The position numbers and the translations under genes were made by a program. From positions 1 to 64,000 of the forward strand of contig JAKAQL010000002.1 of NCBI GenBank assembly GCA_021822605.1: 64,000 nt of DNA, in the 5' to 3' direction. A model generated the notes under the pieces. The model did no database searches, was not told the origin of the DNA, and saw only the letters and a list, made by a program, of their open reading frames with translations. This document shows, in pieces, positions 52,063 to 61,664 of the stretch (position 1 is its first letter; every line of letters starts with the position of its first letter). This DNA is from Actinomycetes bacterium. GTDB taxonomy: Bacteria > Actinomycetota > Acidimicrobiia > Acidimicrobiales > Acidimicrobiaceae.

Positions 52063-53912
52063 CGAACTCGACTGAGCTCGCCCCAGAGGCGATCGATAAG
52101 TTCTGTTGACTCTCTCAAAAGTGGAGTAGTCACCGCCGCGGCGACCGATTCTCGATCGGAGGGATGGGAGCGAGAGAGCTTACGCAGATCGGAATCTGAG
52201 AGGACAAGATAGGAGGCGAGCTGACGCTCCTTGCCGACGGTGACGCGCCAACGATCGAGCCGTGTCGCAACGGAGGGGTTGTCAAGTGAGTGCAGAATGC
52301 GCGCCCGTGGCTCTGCCCCCTTGATATCGAGGTGAGCGAGCATCGACGATGGTCCGCGACTCGGTCTTGACCAGCTGATGGCGAGAGAGTCCGTCGCTCT
52401 TGTCATCGCAACGTATAGAAGCCGTTGCTCTTCGGCGAGTGCCTCCGCCGAGAGCCCGTGGCGTGACGGATAGCTTTTATCGCCAATACCCACAAGGTGT
52501 ACGTGGTGCCATTGGAGACCCTTTGCGCGATGGAAGGTGGTAATGCTCACCGCGTCTACCCCCTTCACCTGCAGTCCTCGCAGTAGCTCTTCGAGAGCAA
52601 AGTGATCGGAACGGGGATCCTGCCTGCGTAGTTCATTAGCAACCTCAAGCAGTATCCGTAGGTTGGTGGTCCGCTGTGGGGTTGATGAGATCAGTGTCTC
52701 CTCAACTATGTCGCAGATCTCCGTGATCTGGAGTCGTTCCATTCGCGCCCTTCGCATCAGCTCGATCACCTCCGGTGCTGAGGCGAGCGGAGTAAGGCCA
52801 AGGACGCTGTGGGGGATATCGAAACGACGAAAGGCGTCCTCGACAGGGGACAGTTGACGAATCGTTCGCGCAAGAATCGCCATTGAGGAGTAAGGGATGC
52901 CGCGATGATGCAGTTCTACTACCTTTCTGGCTACCTGCTGAGCCTCCGCCGTGACCGAGTCCGCCCCGACGAGGTCCGGAGCCTGACCCCCTTGACGATG
53001 GGCTCGGGCGTTCACCCCCAGGTCATCGGTGGTGATAGGACCGGCAGCTGCGACGAGGGCAGCGGTGCTGCGGTAGTTGGTCGAGAGTGTGACACGGGTG
53101 AGAGTCGGGATACGGCTTGGAAGTCGGGTCATCAGCGCCGGATCCGAACCGTTCCAGCCGTAGATCGATTGGTTTGGATCGCCGACGACGGTGAGTCCAG
53201 AGAGGTCCTCACCCATCCACCGCTCGATGAAGCGGAGTTGAAGAGGGTTGACATCCTGAAACTCGTCGATGTAGACCCATCGTGCCTGGAGTCGGAGTGC
53301 CTCGCCGACGCCGTCACTGCGTCCAACGACATCCGCCGCCAGGCGCACTACGTCGGTGAGGTCCATCAGGCGTTGGCGCGCTTTGGCGCGCTCGAGCGTT
53401 GCCAAAACGGTGATGAGTTCGGTGGGGTTGGGAAGGGCGATGAGCTCGGGACTAGCTTTGAGGCTTTCAGCATCGTGGCCAAGAGAGCGGAGACGTTCGA
53501 TCTCACCCATCACGCTACGGCGGCGCGCCTCAGTGAGGTGTAACCCTAGGTCGCTAAGGAGGACGTTTGCGTCGCTGATGAGATGGGGGAGCGGCCTGTT
53601 GAGCATGGCATAACCCTCGCGGACCAACCCAAGGGCGAGCGAGTGAAAGGTGCCGCATGCTGGTGCTGGTCCGTCCAGGAGGCCGTAGAGACGCCGTGAG
53701 ACCTCCCATGCGGCTGCTCGCGTGAAACTGATCGCTACCGTCTGCGTGCTGCGGTTGGCCTGAGTGGTGATCTGGTAGGCGATCCTGTGGGTGATGACGC
53801 GGGTTTTGCCTGAGCCAGCCCCAGCGACGATGAGCAATGGCGCTGGTGCTGTGACCGCAGCTCGCTGTTCGGCGCTCAAACCCTCCAGGAGTTGTTCCGG
53901 AGCTGTCATCAT
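52059..53912 (-). CDS. UvrD/Rep-type (SF1) ATP-dependent DNA helicase
   Basis: LSAEQRAAVTAPAPLLIVAGAGSGKTRVITHRI, VYIDEFQDVNPLQLRFIERW, VGDPNQSIYGWNGSDP, AEEQRLLYVAMTRATDSLAISW. Confidence 0.94.
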   Translation of the reverse strand: MMTAPEQLLEGLSAEQRAAVTAPAPLLIVAGAGSGKTRVITHRIAYQITTQANRSTQTVAISFTRAAAWEVSRRLYGLLDGPAPACGTFHSLALGLVREGYAMLNRPLPHLISDANVLLSDLGLHLTEARRRSVMGEIERLRSLGHDAESLKASPELIALPNPTELITVLATLERAKARQRLMDLTDVVRLAADVVGRSDGVGEALRLQARWVYIDEFQDVNPLQLRFIERWMGEDLSGLTVVGDPNQSIYGWNGSDPALMTRLPSRIPTLTRVTLSTNYRSTAALVAAAGPITTDDLGVNARAHRQGGQAPDLVGADSVTAEAQQVARKVVELHHRGIPYSSMAILARTIRQLSPVEDAFRRFDIPHSVLGLTPLASAPEVIELMRRARMERLQITEICDIVEETLISSTPQRTTNLRILLEVANELRRQDPRSDHFALEELLRGLQVKGVDAVSITTFHRAKGLQWHHVHLVGIGDKSYPSRHGLSAEALAEEQRLLYVAMTRATDSLAISWSRPSRGPSSMLAHLDIKGAEPRARILHSLDNPSVATRLDRWRVTVGKERQLASYLVLSDSDLRKLSRSHPSDRESVAAAVTTPLLRESTELIDRLWGELSRVR

Positions 53913-55262
53913 CTAGTGAGGTGCTGCTGGAGCCGCACAGCAGAACCAGGGTTCGCTCATAACGGCGGTGCTCGGCGCGCTCACCTTGGGAGTGCGGACA
54001 CACTGAGCAGAGAGGCCGTTTGCCTCATAGACCGCCGTGACGATCTGGGCGAAGGTGGTCTCGAAGCTGTCCTCACCGGCCTGGGCGGCTAGCTGATAGA
54101 GCCGATCGCGGAGACGAGGTAGACGTTCATCCTGGTAACGAACGGTATAGCCCATGACGCTGGCGTCGTAGGGGCCAAAGTCGGTCTCGTTGACCGGCAA
54201 CAGTGAGTTGGTGGGGGTGAGCAGTTCGATCGAGTACTGGATAGGTTCTACCACCTGAACGAGGTCTGATTCGACGATGAAGTCAACGATGTCTACCAGG
54301 TCGCCCATCGTGGTCCACGGGGTAAACGGCACGAAGGTCGGATGCATGGCGACGCCGTTGGCGTAGAGCAAATCTCTGGCGACTGACACGTCGGCTGCGG
54401 TGTGACCCTTGTCGAGGTGAGCGAGAACGTCGTCATTGAGACTCTCGACGGCGGAGATCACGAAGTTGACGTGACTCGCCGCCAACGTTGAGAGGAGGTC
54501 TCGATGGCGAAGAATCTCAGAGATTTTGGTGGTGATGTCGAAGGTGACCCACGGTGCCTTCTGAGCCAAGGTGGTGAGGACCTTCAGCGAGTGCTTCGGA
54601 GCGTTGAGGAAGTCAGGATCTCCAAAACTGAGATGCTGGGCACCAGCTTCGATCTGCGCGAGACCGTCCGCGATGACCGCCTCGGCATCGTTGATGGCAA
54701 TTCTCCCGTTCCAAATGGCAGCCACCGGACAATGGAGGCACCGATGTCGGCAGCCTACCGAGGTTTCAAGGTAGCCAGTGACAAGGTCTTGGTTGGCAAT
54801 CCTGACGCTGCGATAGCTATCGAGCCCCATGAGCGGTGTCCGATTGACACGGTACGCTCGTCGACCCGTCGCCTTTGGAATGCCAGGCTGGGCAGAGACG
54901 GAAGGGTGCTGTACCAGTGTCGCAAGTTCAGCAGCGGTAGCTCGGTTCAGCCAGAGTGCCGCCGGTGGATCCTGCAGTGATTCCTTCAACACGGTGGCAT
55001 AGAGCCCCACCACGATCAGCTGTCGTTCTGGTTGATCGTGATCAAGGGAGGCGAGCAGGTCCCTGGCGACGAGAGCGCCGGTCAACATCGGTGCGGTGAG
55101 GATGACCCGTGAAGCACGATTGATCGCTTCGATGGCGACTGAGAGTGGAGTCTTTGCCATGTCCAAAACCTCAAGGGAGCCCTCAGGTAGTTCAGCGGCG
55201 ACCTCGGCGGCAAGCTGGGGTTGGTGGCCGAGTTCGTAGGTGGAGATGAAGAGCACAGACAT
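53913..55262 (-). CDS. Radical SAM protein with Cys-Cys C-terminal tail (CUAEP/CCAEP-tail type, variant CCAAP)
   Basis: CxxxCxxC in TSVGCRHRCLHCPVAAIWNG; FGDPDFLNAP; C-terminus SEPWFCCAAPAAPH. Confidence 0.88.
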   Translation of the reverse strand: MSVLFISTYELGHQPQLAAEVAAELPEGSLEVLDMAKTPLSVAIEAINRASRVILTAPMLTGALVARDLLASLDHDQPERQLIVVGLYATVLKESLQDPPAALWLNRATAAELATLVQHPSVSAQPGIPKATGRRAYRVNRTPLMGLDSYRSVRIANQDLVTGYLETSVGCRHRCLHCPVAAIWNGRIAINDAEAVIADGLAQIEAGAQHLSFGDPDFLNAPKHSLKVLTTLAQKAPWVTFDITTKISEILRHRDLLSTLAASHVNFVISAVESLNDDVLAHLDKGHTAADVSVARDLLYANGVAMHPTFVPFTPWTTMGDLVDIVDFIVESDLVQVVEPIQYSIELLTPTNSLLPVNETDFGPYDASVMGYTVRYQDERLPRLRDRLYQLAAQAGEDSFETTFAQIVTAVYEANGLSAQCVRTPKVSAPSTAVMSEPWFCCAAPAAPH

Positions 55263-55271
55263 AAGACCAGT

Positions 55272-56504
55272 CTACTGGTCAGAGTCCTCAGCGACAGGGT
55301 CGATGACGATGGTGAGGTGGGCGCTCGCCACAGCGAGGGAATGGCTCACGCTGGTGTGCGTCAACCCTTCTGCGAAAATGAAGCCAAGATAGCGATCGGT
55401 GAGAGGTGGCGGATAGACCAAGGTTCCTGGATTGACGGTGATCTCGACGCCTGTGATACCGCTGGTCGCCAGAGCCATATCGATACCCCTGACCTCGCGA
55501 AAAGTTCCCATCCTTGGCGTGGGGATCATATAGATGCCGACTGACCTATTGTGGCGTCGAATGGCGCTCCGATCTCCAAGAGCCCGTTGCAAAATGATAT
55601 CCTCAAGGCGCTGTCCATCACCGAACTGAATCGCTGCGGAGCAGCGACCGCCAATCGATCGTGGAGCGAGCTCCAGGATGGTCGCGCGCCCATTGGTAAG
55701 CCGTAGTTCCGCATGAACGGGCGTGTCTGCCAATCCAAGCGCACGAGCACCACGTTCTACCGCGTTCGTGAGTTCTCGTTGCTGTCCGGGTGCGAGCTTG
55801 GCTGGCCCGAGATAGGTCGACTCCCAAAAGTAAGGACCCTCGCCGATATCGGGTTTGGCAAAGATCATCAGGACTTCGAGATCCTCGCCGTTGAGAATGC
55901 CCTCGACGGCGAACTCGGGCCCCTCGACGTAGCTCTCGAGCAGTAGCGGTGCTGTCGGGTCGATGGCATCCTTGAGGATCTTCAGATCCTGCGCGAGGGT
56001 GGTGTTGGTAACCCGGATGACACCGCGAGAGGCCGTTTCATGCGGTGGCTTCACTATGAAGCTCTCCCCAAGGCCAGCAACGATCGCATCGATTTCGTAT
56101 TTGCTGACGAGCGAAAGGGACCCAAGCGTGGTGACCATGTACTTGGGCTGGCTGAGTTCGGCCTGGCCAAGTACCTCTCGAAGTGAGAGCTTGTCGACGG
56201 CACGCTCGACGGCTTGGGCTTTGCCGATCGTGAGACCGAGTTGGTCGCTAAGGGTTGCCGCGAGGCGCGTAGAGGTTTCGTCGATGCCGATCACGAGCGT
56301 TGGTGCGAGGTCGAAGAGGGTGTTGACGAGGAACGCCAACTCTTCCGGGGGTGGCGACATGCTGCTGACATGGAGACCGACGTCCCCGATGGGAACACTA
56401 GCGTCGGTGAGCAGGGTGAGTCGCATGCCTGTCCGCGCCGCCGCCTGTAGAAAGGCGTCGGCGCGGTAGCTCTCAGCCGGTACGACGAGGACGATGTGTT
56501 GCAT
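55272..56504 (-). CDS. ATP-grasp domain protein (carboxylate-amine ligase superfamily)
   Basis: ESFIVKPPHETASRGVIRV, LLLESYVEGPEFAVEGIL, VHAELRLTNGRATILELAPRSIGG. Confidence 0.9.
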   Translation of the reverse strand: MQHIVLVVPAESYRADAFLQAAARTGMRLTLLTDASVPIGDVGLHVSSMSPPPEELAFLVNTLFDLAPTLVIGIDETSTRLAATLSDQLGLTIGKAQAVERAVDKLSLREVLGQAELSQPKYMVTTLGSLSLVSKYEIDAIVAGLGESFIVKPPHETASRGVIRVTNTTLAQDLKILKDAIDPTAPLLLESYVEGPEFAVEGILNGEDLEVLMIFAKPDIGEGPYFWESTYLGPAKLAPGQQRELTNAVERGARALGLADTPVHAELRLTNGRATILELAPRSIGGRCSAAIQFGDGQRLEDIILQRALGDRSAIRRHNRSVGIYMIPTPRMGTFREVRGIDMALATSGITGVEITVNPGTLVYPPPLTDRYLGFIFAEGLTHTSVSHSLAVASAHLTIVIDPVAEDSDQ

Positions 56505-56612
56505 GTGTCTAGAATGGTACTACGAGTAAAGGTAATTGAGTTCGGTTCGACGGGTCGGCAGGCTGTCTGTTCGTCGGTTCGCCGCAAGAAGGCCACTTCA
56601 ACGAAGTGAGGA

Positions 56613-57239
56613 ATGGGAGCGATGAGCGATTTTAGAGTTACTGATGCAGCGGTGGGAGTCGTGCTGGATGCGCTGGCTGATGAGGGTACGACTGACGCAC
56701 TGGGGCTTTGGGTAGAGGTCGCTGGCAACGATGGGACTTCATTCATGTATGACGTCTATTTCCAAGAGTTGGCCCAGGTCGATTCCGAGGACTTACGACT
56801 GCGTTTTGGCGAACTGAGTGTGGTCATCCCTCGGGATTCCATCTCTCGGCTCGCCGGGGCAACTCTTGAGGTCGGTGCTGACGGGGAGCTCGCCATCACC
56901 AACCCGAACACTCCAACCCCTGAGGCAACGGACCTGCCTGATCTGGGACCGGAGGCACTCGCCAACGATCTCGCCCTCCGCGTCAACGCTATTCTCGAGG
57001 AGCAGGTCAACCCGGCGATCGCCGCTCATGGAGGTTACGCCGAGCTAGTAGGAGTCGTTGAGGAGCGTGCCTACGTTCTCATGGGTGGGGGCTGTCAGGG
57101 TTGTGGCTTGGCCGCCATGACGCTGTCACAAGGCATCGCGACAGCGATTCAGGATGCGGTCCCAGAGATTATCGACGTGGTTGATGTGACGAACCATGCC
57201 GCTGGCAATAATCCTTACTATCAGCCTGCCAAGAAGTAG
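56613..57239 (+). CDS. NfuA-like Fe-S biogenesis protein (A-type-like domain plus NifU C-terminal domain)
   Basis: C-terminal VNPAIAAHGGYAELVGVVEERAYVLMGGGCQGCGLAAMTLSQGIATAIQDAVPEI with CxxC. Confidence 0.92.
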   Translation: MGAMSDFRVTDAAVGVVLDALADEGTTDALGLWVEVAGNDGTSFMYDVYFQELAQVDSEDLRLRFGELSVVIPRDSISRLAGATLEVGADGELAITNPNTPTPEATDLPDLGPEALANDLALRVNAILEEQVNPAIAAHGGYAELVGVVEERAYVLMGGGCQGCGLAAMTLSQGIATAIQDAVPEIIDVVDVTNHAAGNNPYYQPAKK

Positions 57240-57271
57240 GCTGGTGTCACCCAAAGCGCACCCGTGAGAGT

Positions 57272-57303
57272 TCGCACTCGTTACGCGTCGCACTCGATAC
57301 GGT
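57272..57303. repeat. 16-bp imperfect tandem duplication
   Basis: TCGCACTCGTTACGCG / TCGCACTCGATACGGT. Confidence 0.7.
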
Positions 57304-57893
57304 TGCGCGCGTTGGTGACCTTGGGGTATGAGTGGTCGTGATTAGACGAAAGGGCCGTCCGAAGTTGTTGGATGGGTCGTCTTCGGTGGTCCAAAGATGA
57401 GCGCCTGCGCCCCATCTTGGAGCCGTTACCCTGAAAGCCTCTGTTTGAGAGTCGGTAGGGGTTGGCTTGCGAATGACACCACACCTCTGTCGAAGTGTTA
57501 GTTAACTGCTGGTAGGGAATGTCGGCAGGCTCTGATGCGGGGGAGAAGCGGTTGACGAGGGTGGGCGTCGATCAATTCGGCCCGCGGGTGATCAAGGGAT
57601 CCGGGTGGGTCAGGGGGTTCATTCCCACTAGACCGCATAGAGAGACTGTCGGAGGCGTCATGTGTGCCCTGCGTTACGCGGACCGAGCAAGCCTGCCAGG
57701 CTGAGCTTTGGGCAGAACAGTGTTTGGTTGAGGCCATCCTGGGGTCGGCAGAGGTTTCCGTGACCGCACCTCCGTTGAGCACTGATGATCCTTCGGCGTT
57801 GTCGATACGTCACCCAAGCCGAGGATGTCGGTCACCCGGCCGACACAGCTTGTAGTAGTCCTAGTGGGCAACTGAACCAAGCTCCTATCGCGG

Positions 57894-57925
57894 GAAGGAC
57901 CCCGCCTGCAGAGGCGGGGTCCTTC
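57894..57925 (-). terminator. Strong intrinsic-type hairpin downstream of the YceI gene
   Basis: Perfect 14-bp stem GAAGGACCCCGCCT-GCAG-AGGCGGGGTCCTTC. Confidence 0.8.
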
Positions 57926-57966
57926 GCCCTCATTGATCGTGTACCGTTCGCGAGAATACACAGCTA

Positions 57967-58524
57967 CTATTGTGCCTTGGCGAGTTCAATCTCAAGAGTG
58001 ATGGTCACCTTGTCACCGACGACAACACCGCCGCCATCCACGGCTGCGTTCCATTCGATACCAAAGTCCTTGCGTGACAGCTCTCCGGTAGCGCTGAAGC
58101 CGGTGCGCACGCCACCATAAGGGTCGGCTTGCGTCCCATTAAACTCCAGATCGAGCTCGATTGGCTTGGTAATCCCTCGGATTGTCAGATTTCCAATCAG
58201 TTTCCAGTCGTCGCCGTTGGGGCGGATAGCAGTCGATGCAAAGTCGATCGTTGGGTACTTGTCGGATTCAAAGAAGTCAGCACTTTTCAAGTGGTTGTCA
58301 CGAGCCTCGTCCCTGGTCGTGATCGAGTTGGCCTCGATCGAGGCGGTGACTGAACTCTTGGTCACATCCTCGTCGATGGTGATGTTCGCGGTGAACTTTT
58401 CAAAGTGACCACGAACCTTCGAGACCATGAGGTGGCGAACGGTGAACTCCACACTCGAATGTGCGGGATCCAAGTTCCATGCCCCTGGCTCGATTCCTAG
58501 ATCCTTCGCCGACGTGCTTGCCAT
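57967..58524 (-). CDS. YceI family protein
   Basis: WNLDPAHSSVEFTVRHLMVSKVRGHFEKF, FDSATS-like FESDKYPTIDFAST, LTIRGITKPIELDLEF. Confidence 0.95.
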   Translation of the reverse strand: MASTSAKDLGIEPGAWNLDPAHSSVEFTVRHLMVSKVRGHFEKFTANITIDEDVTKSSVTASIEANSITTRDEARDNHLKSADFFESDKYPTIDFASTAIRPNGDDWKLIGNLTIRGITKPIELDLEFNGTQADPYGGVRTGFSATGELSRKDFGIEWNAAVDGGGVVVGDKVTITLEIELAKAQ

Positions 58525-58560
58525 GTCTTCTTCCTTTCCGTTGTCTGTTAGACTGATGAG

Positions 58561-58579
58561 TTAATTGTAGACGAATTAA
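58561..58579. promoter_or_regulatory. Candidate MarR-type operator between divergent yceI and marR genes
   Basis: Perfect inverted repeat TTAATT-GTAGACG-AATTAA. Confidence 0.55.
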
Positions 58580-58598
58580 TTGCGGGTGCAACCATAAT

Positions 58599-59066
58599 AT
58601 GCAAGAGTGTGCGAATTCCAGAGTCCAGACAACTACCCTTGGGGCCTTCAGGTCCTTGTTGGGGGCCCACGCGCGGCTCTTATGGCAGCTTGACCTCCAA
58701 CTCAATGCGCGCCACGGGCTGAGTTTTGCCGACTTGGAGGTCATGTTGCATCTGGAGGCTGCCGAGGGGGGAGAGCTGCGCCTCTCTGAACTTGCGCAGC
58801 TCGCCTTATTGTCGCGGAGCGCACTTTCTCGAAGGGTAGATTCTCTGGTCGGACAGGGGTGGGTGCTGCGACGCAGCTGTCCTACCGACCGACGAGGGAC
58901 CTTTGCGGTGCTTACTGAGTCTGGTAGAGAGAAGCTGAAAGAGTCGGTGTCCACCCATGATGAGGTGCTGACAGAGATGTTGACTAGACAGCTTGCTGAT
59001 GGGGAGTTGAGTTCTCTGCGGGGAATGCTCGACCGAGTTCGCGAGGATCAGAGACAGCTCAGCTGA
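58599..59066 (+). CDS. MarR family transcriptional regulator
   Basis: wHTH: LRLSELAQLALLSRSALSRRVDSLVGQGWVLRRSCPTDRRGTFAVLTESGREKL. Confidence 0.93.
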   Translation: MQECANSRVQTTTLGAFRSLLGAHARLLWQLDLQLNARHGLSFADLEVMLHLEAAEGGELRLSELAQLALLSRSALSRRVDSLVGQGWVLRRSCPTDRRGTFAVLTESGREKLKESVSTHDEVLTEMLTRQLADGELSSLRGMLDRVREDQRQLS

Positions 59067-59274
59067 GTGGTGAAGGCCAAGAGACGTCGTGTCGGGTGGG
59101 TCGAAGCCCGGCCGCCGCGCACAGCTGGTCGATCTGCTGATTGGAGGAGGCGAGGCGACGTCCGATAGTAGACGCAGCGCCACACCCACTTTCTCTCCAG
59201 AAGGAAGCGTTCTTGCCTTGTGCTGCTGACGAGGCTTCCGGGGGAGAGGTTGGCCTGTCCTATTGCGGTCGAGA

Positions 59275-60024
59275 TTAGTCCATTGGCGTGGTGAAGGTCT
59301 CCCCAAACTTGGCAAGCTGGGCAGGTTCGAGGCCCAGTGCGACAAGATAATCGGCAACCGAGCCGTAGGTGTGTTGAAGGAAACTGAGCGTTTGGAGCGC
59401 GGTCTCGGGTGTAGACGCTACGACCGATGGTGGGAGGTCTTTCCAGCTCGCCTTGTCGATTTCAGGGTCGTTTGCTGCTAGCACACGGCGCAGCGCGTAT
59501 TGAGTGAGAGCATAGTCGGTGGCGACCTGAGCATCTGAGACTTGCGCTATCGCGAGTGTCAACATCGCCACGATTCCTGTTCGGTCCTTTCCGGCGGCGC
59601 AGTGAAAGAGAAGCGGCCAGTTATCAGGGTTGACTATAGCTGACATCGCCCCTCTGAGCGAGTCTGACTGGCTGGTAAGAATCGCACGGTACACCTTGGC
59701 GAGGTAATCGCGGTCCGTCCGATCGAGCTCGGATGCGACTGAAACATCGATGAGAGGCAGGTGGAGAAGTCGCTGGCCCTGGGTTGTCTCTACGTAGCCC
59801 TGCTGTTGTCGTTCCTCATCTGATCTGAGATCGATCACGGTCCGTAGGTGGAGTTTTGCAAAGAGTTGGCTCCTCGACCTATTGGAGAGGCGAAAGAATG
59901 CCTCCGATCTGAAGAGCAGACCTCTGCGAGTGGCGCGACCATCTATCGTTGTATAACCACCGAGGTCTCGGAGGTTATACAGGCCTTCCCAGGGAAGAAA
60001 TTGGCTGGGCAAATCAGTTGTCAT
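59275..60024 (-). CDS. Tyrosine-protein phosphatase (PtpB-like)
   Basis: NLRDLGGYTTIDGRATRRGLLFRSEA; P-loop FHCAAGKDRTGIVAM. Confidence 0.92.
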   Translation of the reverse strand: MTTDLPSQFLPWEGLYNLRDLGGYTTIDGRATRRGLLFRSEAFFRLSNRSRSQLFAKLHLRTVIDLRSDEERQQQGYVETTQGQRLLHLPLIDVSVASELDRTDRDYLAKVYRAILTSQSDSLRGAMSAIVNPDNWPLLFHCAAGKDRTGIVAMLTLAIAQVSDAQVATDYALTQYALRRVLAANDPEIDKASWKDLPPSVVASTPETALQTLSFLQHTYGSVADYLVALGLEPAQLAKFGETFTTPMD

Positions 60025-60116
60025 CGTTCTATGCTAGAGGCCGACCCCCCCCGGAGAGAGGAGGCCGGCCTGATGGTTAGTTCAGAAGAGTTGAGCGATC
60101 CTTCTTAGGTAGGGGC

Positions 60117-60659
60117 CTACCAGCCAGCTCCAGCCGCCGTGCTGTGCCAGCCGCTGCCAGCGGTGGTGCTAAGACTAGGCGCGGCTGCACACGTTGGTGC
60201 TGCGGTTGAAGATGGCATGCTGTAGTAGTAGGTCCCTGCTCCAGTTCCCTGCGCGACATCTTCGATTCCAAACATTGTTCCAGATGCCGCTGCTTCGCTG
60301 AGACAGACGTAGACTGGAGGGGTTGTGGCTGACCCACCTGTGGTGACGGTGATCGCTGCAGGCGTGGTCGTGCTACCGCTCGTACTAGCAGTGAGTGCTT
60401 TCGTGTAGGCGGGATCGAGCTGAATCAGTGCGGCGCTGTCGGCGTACTGTTGGTTGTTGGTATAGGCTACCGATTCTGAGGTCAAGAGGTTCCGTAGGTC
60501 GGTCTCTGCGGCCTTGTTCTGGGCCGAGGTGCGGGCTCCGAGGAAGGTTGGGATCGCGATCGCGGCGAGGATGCCCATGATCAGGATGACCACCATCAAC
60601 TCGATGAGTGTGAACCCGGACTCATCACTTTTTGTCAATTTCCGATAAATCTGAGACAT
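60117..60659 (-). CDS. Type IV prepilin (major pilin-like)
   Basis: ESGFTLIELMVVILIMGILAAIAIPTFLGARTSAQNKAAETDLRNLLT prepilin motif; start at MSQIYRKL. Confidence 0.93.
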   Translation of the reverse strand: MSQIYRKLTKSDESGFTLIELMVVILIMGILAAIAIPTFLGARTSAQNKAAETDLRNLLTSESVAYTNNQQYADSAALIQLDPAYTKALTASTSGSTTTPAAITVTTGGSATTPPVYVCLSEAAASGTMFGIEDVAQGTGAGTYYYSMPSSTAAPTCAAAPSLSTTAGSGWHSTAAGAGW

Positions 60660-60845
60660 CCTTTTCTCCTTGCTGGCTTTCACGTCTCCGTGCACCGGTG
60701 TTCCGGTACCCCCTCTGCTTCGGCGCGCTGGGAGTGAAAACTTGAATGAAATTAACGCTAGGAGTGAGAATTATGTGTTGTGGGGGCCGACTGCTTGCTT
60801 GGGCACCATTCAACTCGACAGCGATTCCGTCCGAAGGCTCTAACC

Positions 60846-61592
60846 ATGGGTGTGGTAATCGGTCTTGTCTTTGGCCTGATCGGCGGATCGGCGCTGACGG
60901 CGCTGACCTTCCGGGTCCCTGCAGGTCTCCCGCTGGTGATGGATCGGTCAAAGTGCCCATCCTGTGCGCACCCGATTCGGGCTCGCGACAACGTGCCCGT
61001 GTTTGCCTATCTTTGGCTGCGAGGAAGATGTCGTGATTGTTCCGTGTCCATCCCCCTGCGTTACCCCCTGACCGAGCTTGCCGGTGGCGCGATCGGAGTG
61101 ATCGCCGCAATGTACCCGGTGGATTCGGTCGACAAGGTTAGCTGCGGTCTCGCACTCCTCGTTGGTCTTGGGGCGGCCTTGATCGATCAGAAGACCTACC
61201 GAATCCCGAATTCGCTCACCTACCCAACAGCAGTGCTTCTCGTGCTGCTCGGATTTGTGAATGCCTTGTTCTCTGGGCATTGGAGGGCCTTCACCGTCAC
61301 CGTAGTCCTGGCGATAGCGGTGCTCGCCTTCTTCGTTCTTCTGCGCTTGGTTTCGCGTGGTGGCATGGGCCTCGGCGATGCGAAGCTGGCGGCAGTGTTA
61401 GTTCTTGGGGTCGCTCCGTTCGGTGCCTGGAGTGTTGCGGTAGCCATTCTGGTGAGCTTCTTTGTTGGATCGGTGGTTGGGATCGCCTTGATCCTTGCGA
61501 AGCGGGCTAGCCTCCGGGCTCAACTGCCGTTTGGCCCGTTTCTCACCTTTGGGTTTGTTATTACTACTCTTGGTGTGGGTATTTTTCACTAG
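60846..61592 (+). CDS. pilD: Prepilin peptidase (A24 family)
   Basis: CPSCAHPIRARDNVPVFAYLWLRGRCRDC; Asp motifs ALIDQKTYRIPN and GGMGLGDAKL. Confidence 0.93.
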   Translation: MGVVIGLVFGLIGGSALTALTFRVPAGLPLVMDRSKCPSCAHPIRARDNVPVFAYLWLRGRCRDCSVSIPLRYPLTELAGGAIGVIAAMYPVDSVDKVSCGLALLVGLGAALIDQKTYRIPNSLTYPTAVLLVLLGFVNALFSGHWRAFTVTVVLAIAVLAFFVLLRLVSRGGMGLGDAKLAAVLVLGVAPFGAWSVAVAILVSFFVGSVVGIALILAKRASLRAQLPFGPFLTFGFVITTLGVGIFH

Positions 61593-61664
61593 CAGCGCAT
61601 TTACGGGTCAACTTTCTCGGCGTTCTGGTCGATAGGCTCTTGGGAGTTTAGCGAGGATTCAAGG

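Noticed and set aside
53913-53942. Selenocysteine in the radical SAM tail
   Set aside because: Both positions are Cys codons (TGC TGT); there is no in-frame TGA.
57240-57893. Possible gene in the gap between nfuA and yceI
   Set aside because: Only short ORFs without domains; no clear RNA gene recognised. Left unannotated.
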